Assembly (NCBI RefSeq): GCF_009017415.1
Contig: NC_092410.1
Span: 62,001 to 126,000, forward strand
Direction: 5' to 3'
Source of the DNA: Aspergillus flavus
Taxonomy: Eukaryota > Ascomycota > Eurotiomycetes > Eurotiales > Aspergillaceae
DNA length: 64,000 nt
In this document: piece after piece, positions 35,994-47,783 of the stretch
Layout of the letters: the number at the start of each line of letters is the position of its first letter
Numbering within the stretch: position 1 is the first letter of the stretch
Translations under genes and position numbers: made by a program
The notes under the pieces: generated by a model
Database searches by the model: none
What the model was told of the DNA's origin: nothing
What the model saw: the letters and a program-made list of their open reading frames with translations, nothing else

Positions 35994-37649
35994 ATGGACC
36001 AACCATCGCCGTCGGCAGAGGACAGTCAACCCGAGAGGCAGTCAACTGGCACCCGTGGCACGCGTTTCTGGGCGGTGTTCGTCTCCTTGTGCTTTGCATC
36101 CTTCGTGGCCTCGCTCGACATCACCGCTATCACCACTGCATTGCCCACCGTTACACGCGAGCTAGATGGCGGCGAGAACTATGTGTGGATTGCCAACTCA
36201 TACACGCTGGCGTCGGCCGTCGTGCAGCCCCTGATCGGACAGATCTCCAACATCGTGGGCCGTCGAAATCCCATGATCATCCTCATGTGCTTGTTCGCGC
36301 TGGGAAGCGGCATCTGTGGCGGCGCGACGTCCACAGGAATGATGATCGCCGGTCGCACCGTCCAGGGCCTAGGAGCCGGGGGAATTCTTCTGTTGCTGGA
36401 GGTCATCGTGTGCGACCTGGTACCGTTGCGCGAACGTGCACAATATGTTGGGATTGCGTTGTCGACATGCGCCTTGGGGATCTCACTCGGCCCGCTGGTG
36501 GGAGGCGCCTTGGTTCAGCATGCTACTTGGCGATGGGTCTTCTACATCAATCTTCCCTGTGCTGGTGTGGCCCTTGTGGCTCTGGTTCTGTGTTTGAATG
36601 TGCAGCATAAACGGGAGGTCAGCTGGGGACGCGCGTTGGCCCGAGTGGACTGGGTGGGAAATACGATCTTCATTGCGGCCATTTGCGCCATTATGTACGC
36701 TCTGGTCATCGGCGGATCAGTCCACCCATGGTCATCGTACCAAGTGTTAGTTCCTCTGGTCCTCGGTGCATTCGGTTGGGTACTCTTTCACATTTTTGAG
36801 GCCTCGCCCTATTGCCTCGAACCGACGATGCCCCCACGGCTGTTTCGCAACCGAACCTCCATGACTGCATACGTTCTGGCCTTCCTCGCCGCAATGCTGA
36901 TGCAATGGGTAGTGTACTTCTTGACCCTGTTCTTCCAGACGGTCAAAGGACAATCCACCACCATGTCCGGTGTAGACGTCATCCCCTTCACGGGGTTCAT
37001 GATTCCCTCCGCTATCGTGGGTGGCGCTATCATGAGCAAAACAGGCGTCTATCGTCCGTTGCACTGGGCAGGATTTGCCCTCCTCTCCATCTGTATGGGT
37101 GTGTTTAGCACCTGGGACGCAGGCACTCCTCGGGCCGAGTGGGTGATCTTGCAATGTCTCGTGGGTCTCGGACATGGATTGCTCTTGACAAGTGTTCTCC
37201 CTGCCATTCAAGCTGCGCTCCCGGAGTCTGACAATGCCGCTGCAACGAGTGCCTATGCCTTTCTCCGCAGTTTCGGCTTCGTCTGGGGTGTCGAGATCCC
37301 GGCCGTCGTCTTCAACGGCCAGGTGGACCGTTTCATAAGCCGTGTCCACGATGCGACTGTGCGCAACAAACTCGCCCACGGCGGCGCGTATTCCTTGGCG
37401 GGTACTTCATTCCTTTCCCAGCTGGGTGATGAAGCAGACGCTGTTCGAAGTATCTACACAGATAGCTTACGGACAGTTTGGCAGGTTGGGATGGCGTTTG
37501 CCTTGCTCGGATTCGCCTTGGTCGTGGTGGAGAAGCACATCGAACTGCGCACGACGCTGGAAACGGACTTTGGCCTCGAGGGGTCGGAGAATCGTGCGGC
37601 GACATCAGTCGAAGGGGTAGAGACTGGTCCGGTCTCGAAGGCTCAATAG
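35994..37649 (+). CDS. aclA: MFS efflux pump, DHA2 14-TM family (GliA-like)
   Basis: Single exon of 551 residues. The N-terminal cytosolic tail is about 25 residues, then 'FVSLCFASFVASLDITAITTALPT', 'WIANSYTLASAVVQPLIGQISNIVGRR' (motif A region) and 'RTVQGLGAGGILLLLEVIVCDLVPLRER' (motif B/C). Around 14 membrane segments are expected, as in the DHA2 toxin pumps such as GliA. It should export the finished ETP at the plasma membrane and give self-protection. It shares a divergent promoter with the cyclotransferase gene. The start at 35994 has a purine at -3 and a normal family N-terminus. The symbol is assigned by family and context. Confidence 0.87.
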   Translation: MDQPSPSAEDSQPERQSTGTRGTRFWAVFVSLCFASFVASLDITAITTALPTVTRELDGGENYVWIANSYTLASAVVQPLIGQISNIVGRRNPMIILMCLFALGSGICGGATSTGMMIAGRTVQGLGAGGILLLLEVIVCDLVPLRERAQYVGIALSTCALGISLGPLVGGALVQHATWRWVFYINLPCAGVALVALVLCLNVQHKREVSWGRALARVDWVGNTIFIAAICAIMYALVIGGSVHPWSSYQVLVPLVLGAFGWVLFHIFEASPYCLEPTMPPRLFRNRTSMTAYVLAFLAAMLMQWVVYFLTLFFQTVKGQSTTMSGVDVIPFTGFMIPSAIVGGAIMSKTGVYRPLHWAGFALLSICMGVFSTWDAGTPRAEWVILQCLVGLGHGLLLTSVLPAIQAALPESDNAAATSAYAFLRSFGFVWGVEIPAVVFNGQVDRFISRVHDATVRNKLAHGGAYSLAGTSFLSQLGDEADAVRSIYTDSLRTVWQVGMAFALLGFALVVVEKHIELRTTLETDFGLEGSENRAATSVEGVETGPVSKAQ

Positions 37650-38248
37650 ACGTTTTTTGTCTTCTTATGATTGAGGTAGAACCACTACGTGATATGCATC
37701 TGTATGATAGACACGGATATGAAAAAACAAGTGATATCAATATGACAATTTCACAGTAATCCAGAAATAGATTGCGTCAACTCGTACTCCGGAACTTGTA
37801 TCATTTTAACAGACTTTCGAGTGGTGGTGTCAGAGAGCTTAGCCTTGCATCTCAATAGATTCAATGGACTGCTGTGTACTCTGATAGTGTTTCTATCTGT
37901 TAGACACATATTACAGTGGAAGTCATATACGATTATACTATTTGCTATAACCCGCTGTCATTGTCTCCTAACCTTTCCTCCTGAATATATATTTTAATCC
38001 CAATTTTCCATCATTGCGTGTATCCTTCAATATATTTCCATGCTCCGATTCTCAACACATTCCGACTTGGCGAGAATCTTCATTGACTTTGTCACTTTAG
38101 TGCTTTATACTGCACGGTAGAAAGGTATATATTTCCTCCCAGGAGTTGTGACTTTGTTCGTTATCGTAGTTCTACTTTATTGAAGCCATATATTCAATTG
38201 CAAATTCATGGGTCAATTCAATATCTAAAAATAAACTATACACATAAA
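37650..38248. other. Convergent AT-rich intergenic region
   Basis: 599 bp between the 3' ends of the MFS and ABC transporter genes. Very AT-rich, especially 37.9-38.2 kb. No gene seen. Confidence 0.5.
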
Positions 38249-41043
38249 TCAAGCAACTTCCACAAGAGTCGCATTGGAATCCTTTTTCTCCTTCGCTTTC
38301 GTCTGCTTCGCCCACATTTGACTATACATCCCATTCGCTGCTAACAGCTCTTCATGCGTTCCTTTCTCGACAATACGTCCCTGGTGCAAGACGATAATCT
38401 GGTTGGCCTTGGTGATGGTGGAGAGGCGATGGCTGGACGAAGTTAGATGTACACCCACACTTCCTAGAGATGCAGTAAATGACTTACGCAATAGTAATAG
38501 TCGTCCTACCCTTCGCAATATTATCCAATGCCCCCTGAATCTGACGTTCGGTTTGTGAGTCCAACGAGGCCGTCGCTTCATCGAGAAGCAGAATTTGCGG
38601 CGAGCGGAGGAATGTCCGGGCAATCGCGATCTGAAGTATCAACTGTTAGTAACTATCCAGGTAGTAGTAAACTATAGTATAACTGACTCTCTGTTTCTCT
38701 CCACCGGACAGTCGCAATCCTCGCTCGCCAACCTTGGTCTCATAACCGTCGGGGAAGCTCATGATCCGGTCGTGGATGCTGGCTGCACGACACGCCGCAT
38801 AGACTTCTTCCATCGTCGCCTGAGGTCGAGCATACAGTAAGTTGTATAGCAACGTATCATTGAAGAGAATTGTGTCCTGTGGGACAACGCCGAGGTGGCT
38901 TCTCAAGCTGGCGATGGTCATATCCCGGGCATCGACGCCGTCAAATCGAACGGAGCCCGCGGCGACATCATAAAACCGGAACAAGAGCTTCAAGATCGTG
39001 GACTTGCCGCTCCCACTCTCTCCTACGATAGCGGTGGATGTTCCAGGCTCGACGGTGAAACTCACATCCTGCAATGCCGGACGGCGCTCATCGTATGCAA
39101 AGTTCACATGGGTGAACTCCACGCGACCGGCGCAAGTGTTGAGGTCAATCGCACCATCGCGATCCTGGACCAGAGGCTTTTCTTTGAACTATAAAGCTTG
39201 GTCAGTGTTCAATCATCGGTGCTTACAATGAGAGACAAGACTTACCAAGGCAAGCATTCGCTCAGCGTCGACAAGATTATTCTGGACCTGGGTGTAGAAG
39301 CTTCCGAAGAAGTTCAATGGAGCTTGGAGTTGAGCCAAGTAGGTGAGTAGCGTGACAAACATGGCGACTTGCTGCATGTCTGCGGAGATCTGATACGCGC
39401 ACAGTAAGCAGACGATCGCCACTCCTGCCGTGAAGAGCAAGTTCTGGGTGGCGTTGAGCAGGTTGAGGGAGAAGAAGACGAAGTACTCGGCTTTTTGGAA
39501 AGCTTGCACGAGGCGGTTAAAGCGGTTGATCTCATGGGGAACGGCCGAATTGTGATGAACTGTCTCATAGGACATCAGGGCATCCGTCCTATCTTCGGTT
39601 AATATACCGGTGATCGTTTCTTAATAAGTCGTAGAAAGAACTTACTTCGCTGCCTCCATCTCACGCTCCCGGTTCACCATCTCTCGGCGCGCGCGGCCAC
39701 GATACTTGGCCATATAGATCGTTACAAAGAGGTAGAGCCAAGTCACGGTAATTACAATCAGAGAGTAGAAGGCGTCGAACTGGATCAAGAAGTACAGCGC
39801 AGCAATCCACAGATCGGCGACCATGGGAAACAGCTGGAATACCAGTCCGTCAAGGAAGGTATTGAGCGCACTTCCTTTGCTCAGTGCGCTCATGACCTCT
39901 CCGATGCGCTTGCCCAGGTGGAATTCGAGGGATAACGAAAGAACATGCTCGAACGCAGAGGAGGTGAGTCGTCGGTACGTCGACTGGCTGACGGGGATCC
40001 ACAGAAGGGCACGAATGGATCCAATCACTCCTTGCTGTCCTTGAAGTGCGCGCAAGGCAATGTAGATGGCAATCTTCTGGTACGGGATCGTGCCGGAACC
40101 CAGGTGGGCCACGACAATTCCGAGTTGATGGGGAACCAGGATATTCACCACCCGTTGAATGACGAGCAGAACGAAACAGAAGATGGCTCTTAGTTGCAAG
40201 CGTCGGGAATCAGATGGCCTATCTCCCGGTTTAGTAAACATCCTACCGAGACAACGAAGACGACTGACCATAAGAATGGGAACAATGTGCTGAACCCAAC
40301 GACATAGTCCAGCCATCCACCATGCTGCGCATCTCGGACCGGCTTCGAATCCACTTCCCCCAGTAACGGCTCGGTTTCATCCAGCTGGATCCGCGACCAT
40401 GCGTACATGGGCTGGAAGTACAACGCAACCATGGCGACGAACAGGACCAGTCGCACCATGACCAGTCCCAGTTGAAGGTACTCAACTCTCGAGAGAACAG
40501 AGACTGGACTTTGTTGGTTACAGAACATCGCCAGTTGAAGCGCCTCCATGATAATCCCTGCAATCCATGCATGAGAATGCGACAGAGATGGTGAAAACGG
40601 CACGTCGGGATCTGGAAGCAAGCCTGCGGCCAGGAACATGAACACCGCGATATTCGATGCCTGCACTTGTCAGTGCCTCAGAGCATTGAGGAAACCTGCA
40701 GAGACATACCAAGAACTCTTTGTCAACCCACCAAGCCTCCACCTGAGGACTGATATTCATTGCATATCCAGTGATGGTAATGGAAATTGCCTACCCAACG
40801 CTCACGATTAATCAACACATCCGATAGAAGAACTTTGCCACTGACCAGGTCGAAACATTGTACGAGCTGCAGCCAGAAGATGGCCGTAAACGCAGCTTTC
40901 CGATGCTTTTCATACCAGGCGCCTGTGGTGCTATCTTTGTGCTTCCGGTACAAGGCAATCCCTAACCTTGAAAGGAGATAGGAAATATAAATAGTCACTG
41001 GATATGCCCAGCACAGGGCCAGTGTCAGCACTGCCAGCTGCAT
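38249..41043 (-). CDS. aclQ: HMT1-type half-size ABC transporter
   Basis: Eight exons give 805 residues: 41043-40795, 40742-40710, 40660-40269, 40218-39646, 39588-39246, 39188-38688, 38630-38488 and 38432-38249. An N-terminal multi-pass domain precedes the core membrane domain. The NBD has Walker A 'GESGSGKST', signature 'RLSGGEKQR' and Walker B '[12 protein letters not shown]'. This TMD0-TMD-NBD layout matches fungal HMT1 (vacuolar phytochelatin/ABCB6-like) proteins and differs from the MDR pump at 17-21.6 kb. It may load glutathione conjugates, intermediates or the toxin into vacuoles. Exon 2 is only 33 bp. It is divergent from the C-S lyase gene, with an exact palindrome between them. Symbol by context, so less certain than the family. 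Confidence 0.82.
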
Positions 41044-41147
41044 TTTGCGATTATTGATAGTGTAGCAGCTCACAGGAGTTAGTTAAGACAACGTTGGCAC
41101 CTCGAGGGTCGTTGATAAGTAGTAGATAGATGGCGCCTCAGCCCTGT

Positions 41148-41158
41148 TCGGCCCCCGA
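41148..41158. promoter_or_regulatory. TCGGN3CCGA palindrome (GliZ/AclZ-type site)
   Basis: TCGG-CCC-CCGA, exact, in the 238-bp divergent promoter between the HMT1-type ABC gene (start 41043) and the C-S lyase gene (start 41282), almost midway. Confidence 0.7.
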
Positions 41159-41281
41159 AACTGGGGGCACCGACGATCACCACGCCGGATCTTATACTCA
41201 TAGAAATTACCTGCACTTCCCATAACGTGGCACCAAGCAAAGGTAACAATTCTTCAAGGTGAAATATCATAACGGAACAAG

Positions 41282-42713
41282 ATGGCTTCTGCTGGCGCTG
41301 GACTGTCGAAGCGTGGTGCGTCGAATGTTGATGCGATCATGCCTGGTATCCGCGCTGCCTTGCTGGAGCGCACTCGACCAACTGTACCGCGCATTGATCT
41401 ATCGACTGCCGAGAACTGGTTGTTGCGAAATGAGGTCATTGAGTTGACCAAAGATGCCATACGAGATGGGCTGAAGCCTCATGTACACCTCCACTCCCCT
41501 TCTTGAATACTCGTTCGTGCTGATAGGAGACGCACAGCACCTGTCATACCCGAATGAGTTCGCTGGAGATGCCGACTTGATTAAGGCTCTGGCAGCATTC
41601 GTCAATGAATACTTCCATCCCCATATCCCGGTAGAGCCAGACCATATCGCAACAGCGCCTGGTGCGGCGACATGCTTGAATACTTTCCTGTACAATCTCT
41701 GTGAGCCTGGGGAAGGCATTCTCGTCCCTGCGCCCTTCTGGAGTATGTATCACATTCTGATAAGTAAGAGCTTTGCCTGGACTGACATTTCTCTTGCAGA
41801 TGGCTTTGACTGGCTCTTCACGGCCCGATCATCAGCCGTGCCGGTGATGGTTCATGTCGAAAGAAGTGCAGATACTCTGACGGCGAAGTTGATTCCAGCA
41901 CTGGAAAAGGCTTACGAAGAGTCTGAAATTCCGATCCGGGGTCTTCTACTCACAAATCCACAGAATCCGTACGGGCAATGCTATCCCCGGTCCGTCATGG
42001 AGGATTGTATTCGCTTCTGTCACTCCAAAGGCATTCATTACATCTCCGACGAGGTGTACGCGCTATCCAATTTTGAGAATCCCGAGCTTCCAGATGCACC
42101 ACCATTCGTCTCTGCGTTACAAATTGATGTCAAAGGAATTGGTTGTGATCTTTCTCGAGTGCATACATTCTGGAGCACCAGCAAGGACTTTGGCTCCAGT
42201 GGCTTCCGTGTGGTAATTCGTCCTAGGGTTACGCGTCATTAATCATACCTGCTAACGACCTGAATATAGGGATGTAGCATCACACAGGCCAACGAGGCAA
42301 TGCACGTCGCACTAGCTCTCGCGTCCAACACTGAATCATCCAGTCTCAGTGCGGTCGCATCGACAGCCCTCCTCACATCTCCTCGACTCCCAGAGCTTCT
42401 CCAATTGAATGCACAAAGACTGCAGGAAGCATATTGTCTTATGACCAACTTCCTGAAAAAGCATCAGATTGAATATATCCCCGCAAATTCTGCCCCCTTC
42501 CTCTTTGCCCGTGTGGCCCCACAGGCTCAGACCTGGGAGGACGAGAAAGCCGTAATCGCCCAACTGAAGGAAGCCGGTGTTAATGTCAGTGGAGGCAAGG
42601 CGTATCACGTAAATGAAGATCAGAAAGGTTGGGCGCGGTTAACATTTGCGCTGGAACCATCCCGGGCAGAGGAAGCAATCAAGCGCATGGAAACGGTTCT
42701 AGGGAAGCAGTAA
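41282..42713 (+). CDS. aclI: PLP-dependent C-S lyase, aminotransferase class I/II fold (GliI type)
   Basis: Four exons, 41282-41482, 41538-41742, 41800-42212 and 42270-42713, give 420 residues. The protein looks like ACC-synthase-type aminotransferases: 'HLSYPNEFAGDADLIKALAAF', 'LLLTNPQNPYG', 'HYISDEVYALSNF', and the PLP Schiff-base lysine in 'STSKDFGSSGFRVG' (about K264). In ETP pathways GliI-type enzymes cleave both C-S bonds of the bis-cysteinyl intermediate, giving the epidithiol with pyruvate and ammonia. It follows the cyclotransferase and dipeptidase steps. Cytosolic. Sequence alone cannot separate lyase from transaminase; the context decides. Confidence 0.88.
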
Positions 42714-42741
42714 ATTCAGTGGCTGTGAGAATGAGGAGGCC

Positions 42742-42752
42742 TCGGTCGCCGA
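42742..42752. promoter_or_regulatory. TCGGN3CCGA palindrome (GliZ/AclZ-type site)
   Basis: TCGG-TCG-CCGA, exact, in the 153-bp gap between the C-S lyase stop and the acyltransferase start; 115 bp upstream of the latter. Confidence 0.65.
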
Positions 42753-42866
42753 ATGGTTTTCGGTCTTTACAAATAGTTAGGGTATATCAATGGAGTTCTC
42801 TATCATTTCACCGTCTTGATTAATCTTCCACCCGATCAGTGAAATCAACCTGGTTGTGCTGTCAGG

Positions 42867-44220
42867 ATGTCGAGCACGGCATTCACATCGTCCCTCAGTA
42901 ACTGGGACTTATATCCCACCAATGGCACCATTACTCCCCATCTTCTGCTTGTCGGGGCCCAAATCCTATTCCTCAGTGGCCCACATTTTCACGGTCGACG
43001 GACTCTTGCTACGACAACGATCCTGAGTCTAGCAGCCATTGCGCAATACAACCGATTCACCAATAACCCTGGAGTCGCCAATCTGTTCGCACTGGCCTGG
43101 CCGCATTGGCTCTCCGCCGTGGAGAAGATTGTCTTTGCCTCCCCCGGGGGACCTGAAGCAGATTTATGGAGAGTAGACCATGTTCCTCGCGAGGCGATGT
43201 CCTGGCCCGTGTTCGGATGGCGAAAGGTCAAATGGGCCGTGACTCTCTTGTTGAACCTGCGAGGCATCCGCTGGAGCTTCCAAGTCAAAAACGTCCCGAA
43301 AATGCCAGAGCGCATGACGCGTGGTCAGTTCCTGCGGTGGCGACTAGGCGAGTTGGTATGGGTCTTGCTGATGACGGATCTGGTCTCCCAAATGATGCTT
43401 CGTTTCTTCTTCACGGATGCTGCGGGAGCTGTGGGAAATCTTGATTCTAAGTACATCACCATCCGCGATGCTCGTTGGGGTTGGAGCCTTCTGAAAGCAT
43501 TGACATTTGGACTTGGTCCATACTTTTTTATCAACATGCAGTACTTGGTGGTATCCATCCTGGCAGTAGCCATGGGGATTAGTCGGCCTGAGGTAGGCTC
43601 CTGTCCACCACGCAGGAGCAATAGACAGCCATGCTAACACTTTGTAGGACTGGCCACCTTTGTTCGGCAAATTGAAGGAGGCTACGACCGTACGCAACTT
43701 CTGGGGGACCTTCTGGCACCAAATGCTCCGCAAGGTATGTCCTTTCCCATGATTACTCCCCCATGCAAAGCTCACCAGTGTCATTGAATAGTCCCTAAGC
43801 ACCATCACCGGCGCCTTCGTCGACGTCGTCGGAATCCGCCGTGGGACCAACGCATCGTCCTACACGCAACTCTGGCTCGCGTTTACCATCTCCGGCATGA
43901 TGCACGCTCTCTCGCAGCTTCTGATGCCCCGCCCTGGGAATGTCACCACCAGCGAAATCGCTGTCGGTATATTCCTGTTCTTCCCGTGGCAGGCACTAGT
44001 GATTACGACGGAGGATTTTGTCATTTGGCTCTGGAAGCAATGGTATGGTTCCTATCAGCCTCGATGGGCGCCAGTCGTCGGGTATCTGTGGGTCATAGTC
44101 ACCTTTTGGATTGCGCTGCCATGGCCTGGCGATTCCCTGTGCCATTTGAAGATGGGGGAGGTGCCTCCTCTGCCATTTACTGTCGTTGCTCCTCTTGTGC
44201 AAATGATCCCGGTCCCATAA
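42867..44220 (+). CDS. Membrane-bound O-acyltransferase (wax-synthase-like)
   Basis: Three exons, 42867-43592, 43648-43734 and 43792-44220, give 413 residues with about eight hydrophobic segments. The middle exon completes the family signature 'NFWGTFWHQMLRK', and 'AFTISGMMHAL' carries the conserved membrane His. This group includes fungal acetyltransferases of natural-product clusters, for example the type in the acetylaranotin cluster. A cryptic acetylation has been reported to precede the AclR rearrangement in aspirochlorine biosynthesis; this gene is the obvious candidate, since no other acyltransferase is in the cluster. It should act at the ER with acetyl-CoA. I am sure of the family, less so of the acetyl donor and position. 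Confidence 0.85.
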
Positions 44221-44414
44221 GCCACGGTGTACATATTGCCTCATCCAAGTGTTTACGTCTACGCAGTCAATGTTGAATAGAATAGATATGATGACCTGGT
44301 CTATGTGGCTTCAACTACTTTTCTAGAGGAAAACATTAAAGTAGATCATAACCTGAGATCACAGTTTAAGGAGTTTAATTCGAAATCTCCTCATCCATAT
44401 TCCTATATTCAATC

Positions 44415-46269
44415 TTAATTAGACAGGTTACGGCTACGTATCAAGATTTCGGCATCCGGGGCGGCCACCAACTGCGCCTCAATGGCGAAGTCCTCAGGAC
44501 GATCATGAACAGGGCGCGGTTGGGCCCACTTGAAGTCATAATCCATGATCAGCTTCGCCAGTACCAGTTTGATCTTGCGAATGGCGTAGAATCTGCCCGG
44601 ACAAGCATGGTTACCATAGCCGAATCTGTATCTCATTAGTTACTCGAAGGATAAAATCATGAATAGAGACACTTACTGAAGAAACTTCTGGTCAATAGTT
44701 GACGCAAGCCATCGGTGGTTCTCTCCTTGCTTCTGACGATATCTAGCAAACCGGAATCCGTCGAATCGGTGGGCGTCCTCGTAGTTGTCGGGGTCATAGT
44801 GGATCGCCAGCGCCGGTGCGATGATGTTTGTGCCTTTGGGCAAGGTTAGACCGTCATGGAATCGGAAATGGTCATCCATGACTGTTCGAGCCACAGTCAC
44901 TAGTGATGCCTTGTCAGTTTACTATCAGATGCTAAGACGGCTGTGGCACTCACAAGAACCCGCCGGGTGAAGTCGCATGGTTTCCCGGATGAAGCTGTCG
45001 AGTAAGGACATCTGCGACAGAGCTTTGTCAGTCCAGCCGCCATGTCTCGCAACCACGGTAGAGATCTCCTCGCGAAGTGGCTCCAGATACTCTGGATACG
45101 CCAGCACATTGAGCAGACACTGCGTGACGCCAACACCTGACGCACTACTCGCTGCAAAGGTCAGATGCAACATATGGTAGACTTGATGTAAGGGCTCATC
45201 GTCGCCGGGAAAGGACGGAGCCGTATCAATGGTCCATTGCAGCGCATCGGGGTACTTGGTGGCCACGTCGACGCCGGATTCCTTCTCCTGTCGTCTAGCA
45301 AGAACATGGGGCAGGAGGACCTTTGCAGCGGCATTACGGTCCCTCAGATGAAGTCCGATGGTCAACCAAGCGACTAGTTTACGTAACGGTCCCAGGCGGA
45401 CAAAGTTCCAGAAGATACCGCTGATGAATAGCGATCGTGAGAATTTGGTGGTAATCGCAAGGTATTCTTCGTTCCGACAGAGTTTTTTTCCCACGAGAAT
45501 GCGGTTGGTAGTCCGGTGCACGATGGCGGCGATGAGGTTGGAAACATTGAACTTTTTCCAGTCTACATGCACCATTCAGCTATAAACTTATGCTAAGGCT
45601 TCTATGGAAGGTTGGATGGATAAGTACTTACCGGGTAGAGCTCCTACTTCCCTCTCGATGGCATATTCCGCCTCATCGCAGAGCAATGGTGTCAGTTGGG
45701 CTAAGGAGTATCAGTATACCTTTCTCTCCATGACAAAAAGGTGAGCATACTAAGTCGGGGATTCAAATGCTTGACAACCACGTCAATCTCCGTCGTGCTA
45801 GCGTAGAGATGGCCGACTGAAGCCTCCATATTCAGGCCCTATTCGTCGATTCCATCAGCCGGACATTGTCACACTCACTAAACGTTCGGGGTCATACATC
45901 GCTCAGAGCTTGAAAGAAGCTCAAGCTCTGTGGGCTCGCTCGCTTGATATCATCGAAGTACTTGGACGGCAGAACCACGTAGTCGTGGCCGAATACTTTC
46001 GTGAGGAAAGGCTTACCCAATGCTTTGTTGAACTGTCCATTGTCAGTTTCTGCCTCCAACACACGACTGAGCCAGTCACTCACTTGCTCGTAGCCGGCTT
46101 TAGCATATCGGGGGAGATCGAATCGTGTCGGTTTCTGCCAAGTGATCCAGGTCCATAGGCGCGACTTTCCCATGCGTGGGAATCCATGGGCACTGCGCCC
46201 GGACAAAAGAGCGATCGCCACACAGAGGCCCACCGTGACGGCGGCCCATGCAGAACTGAGGAGAGACAT
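44415..46269 (-). CDS. Cytochrome P450 monooxygenase (HACPGR heme type)
   Basis: Six exons give 523 residues: 46269-45898, 45838-45751, 45700-45632, 45562-44954, 44899-44677 and 44625-44415. It has an N-terminal anchor '[18 protein letters not shown]', '[15 protein letters not shown]' at exon 2, '[18 protein letters not shown]' for helix I, '[11 protein letters not shown]' for helix K, and the heme motif '[14 protein letters not shown]'. An in-frame ATG at 46341 would add 24 residues. The helix I sequence is unusual in lacking the common acidic-Thr pair. It resembles the P450 at 27.9-29.7 kb and is likely a paralogue with another site of attack. An exact palindrome lies 120 bp upstream. One of aclB/aclL/aclO by context. 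Confidence 0.85.
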
Positions 46270-46388
46270 TATAGGTTTAGCAGAGCTGTATACTGAATGT
46301 AGAAGATGATAGTGGCTGGCCCAGAGATTATATAGATTCATGACTGTGGATTAGGGCTACTGTGGGCTGAGCCGGCGACTCGTCGGTC

Positions 46389-46399
46389 TCGGAGCCCGA
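46389..46399. promoter_or_regulatory. TCGGN3CCGA palindrome (GliZ/AclZ-type site)
   Basis: TCGG-AGC-CCGA, exact, 120 bp upstream of the P450 start at 46269 and 60 bp past the AclR stop. It probably serves the P450. Confidence 0.7.
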
Positions 46400-46458
46400 G
46401 ATAATACAACATCGAGATAGAGCTAAACATTCCCTTCTACCCCCCATGCGCAACATTA

Positions 46459-47508
46459 TTACTGAGATACCACCGAATTCAGTGGCTGCGACCATTTCTC
46501 CGCATTAACTTGCATCTGCACCCCACCGGCTGCAAAGGCTCCCATCACCACCGCCTGCGTCCCGATCTTGAATTGCGACCCGGCGTCTCCCGCGACAAAG
46601 ACGCCGGACACGGTCGTCTCATTGAAAGGAAATTGCGTCTTGATATGACCTTCTGGGGTCATCTCCACGCCTAATTGCTCCGCAAATGGCCCACGAATGC
46701 TGGTCCGAGGCCGATGCACGATGAAACCAACAGTTTCTGACTGACCGTCCTCGAAGTGAACCTCCATCTGCGCCCGTTCAGGGTGCTGCACGAGCTTTTC
46801 AATCCGTCTCGACTCAGCCCGGAAGCCGCAAGGTCCCAACTGCGACTCTACCTCTTGCGCCAATTCGTCATTTCCATGGGTGTAGATAACAACATGATCA
46901 GTGAGGTTCCGCGCCTGGAAAGCGAGATGCCGTGCTGCGAAGAAGGTGGCATCGCCGTCGATAGCCAGAACGCCCCCAGATGCGCTTCCACGCTCTTCAT
47001 AGCCCCGATGGACGAGGCAATGGAAGCTATATGGGTGTTAGTGACATTAAAGAGTAACTTGACTTGCATATCCATGCAATACGTACATTCCCTTAGTCCA
47101 GCATTCCGCAAACCCGTCGATCGTAGGAAGAAGATCCTCCACTCCCATGGCCAAGATCACTTTCCTTCCCAACCACTGTCGCTGTTTGGTGTCCCAGACA
47201 CAGAAATAGCCTTTGTAGGGTCCATCGGTGAGCTGATTCACCTTTTCTAGTTTGACATTTGCAAATTCAACTGTGCTGTACTTGGAAAGAATGTTGAGTT
47301 TGGCGGCGTCACGGAAGCGTTTCGGGTCCTGGCTGTCCCAGGTCGGAACGGTGGCGAGATGAGGCGCCTGGTCATTACGATGGATGCCTTCATCGAAGAC
47401 GACGGCTGTGTGAAGCGTACGCACCAGACTTAGTGCGGACGACAAGCCCGCAATGCCGCCGCCGATGATCAAGCAGTCGTAGAGAGGGATCGAGGATTCA
47501 GAAGCCAT
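46459..47508 (-). CDS. aclR: Thioredoxin-reductase-fold flavoprotein with CXXH motif (AclR type)
   Basis: Two exons, 47508-47087 and 47026-46459, give 329 residues. FAD motifs are '[13 protein letters not shown]' near residue 11 and '[10 protein letters not shown]' near the C-terminus. At the position where GliT-type enzymes have C-x-x-C, the spliced sequence reads '[13 protein letters not shown]', so Cys144 is kept and the second Cys is His147. A CXXH motif at this site is reported for A. oryzae AclR. That enzyme does not close the disulfide; it drives carbon-sulfur bond migration and spiroaminal formation from an acetylated intermediate, with FAD as structural support. The phase-2 intron falls just before the motif, as in the two paralogues downstream. 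It is divergent from an AsaB-like gene. Confidence 0.9.
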
Positions 47509-47783
47509 TATGGCAAGCTGTGGCGTAGCGCTTATTGGTAAAACTTGTTCGGATGATGGCAAGATGAGTGGTCTGATACACAGATGGACATCCCATCGGC
47601 CATGATATACATAGGCCACTATAGCCACTTCCGGTCACCGATCGGCTTCCCAACTGGTAGACGCAGCCCGGGGTTGCGAAGAAGTACATAACATGTCGCG
47701 AGCCAGGGAGGAGAAGCCATATCTCACTGAACTTGTTAGCACAAACATCTTTTCACGCAATCTAATCGTCGACTGATTCAAAC
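47509..47783. promoter_or_regulatory. Divergent promoter of aclR and AsaB-like gene with near-match site
   Basis: 275 bp. CCGG-TCA-CCGA at 47631-47641 differs from TCGGN3CCGA in the first base only. The same 11-mer occurs upstream of aclT (50400-50410). Confidence 0.5.

Noticed and set aside
36747..37379. 210-codon minus-strand frame
   Set aside because: Shadow of the MFS gene; no recognisable family.
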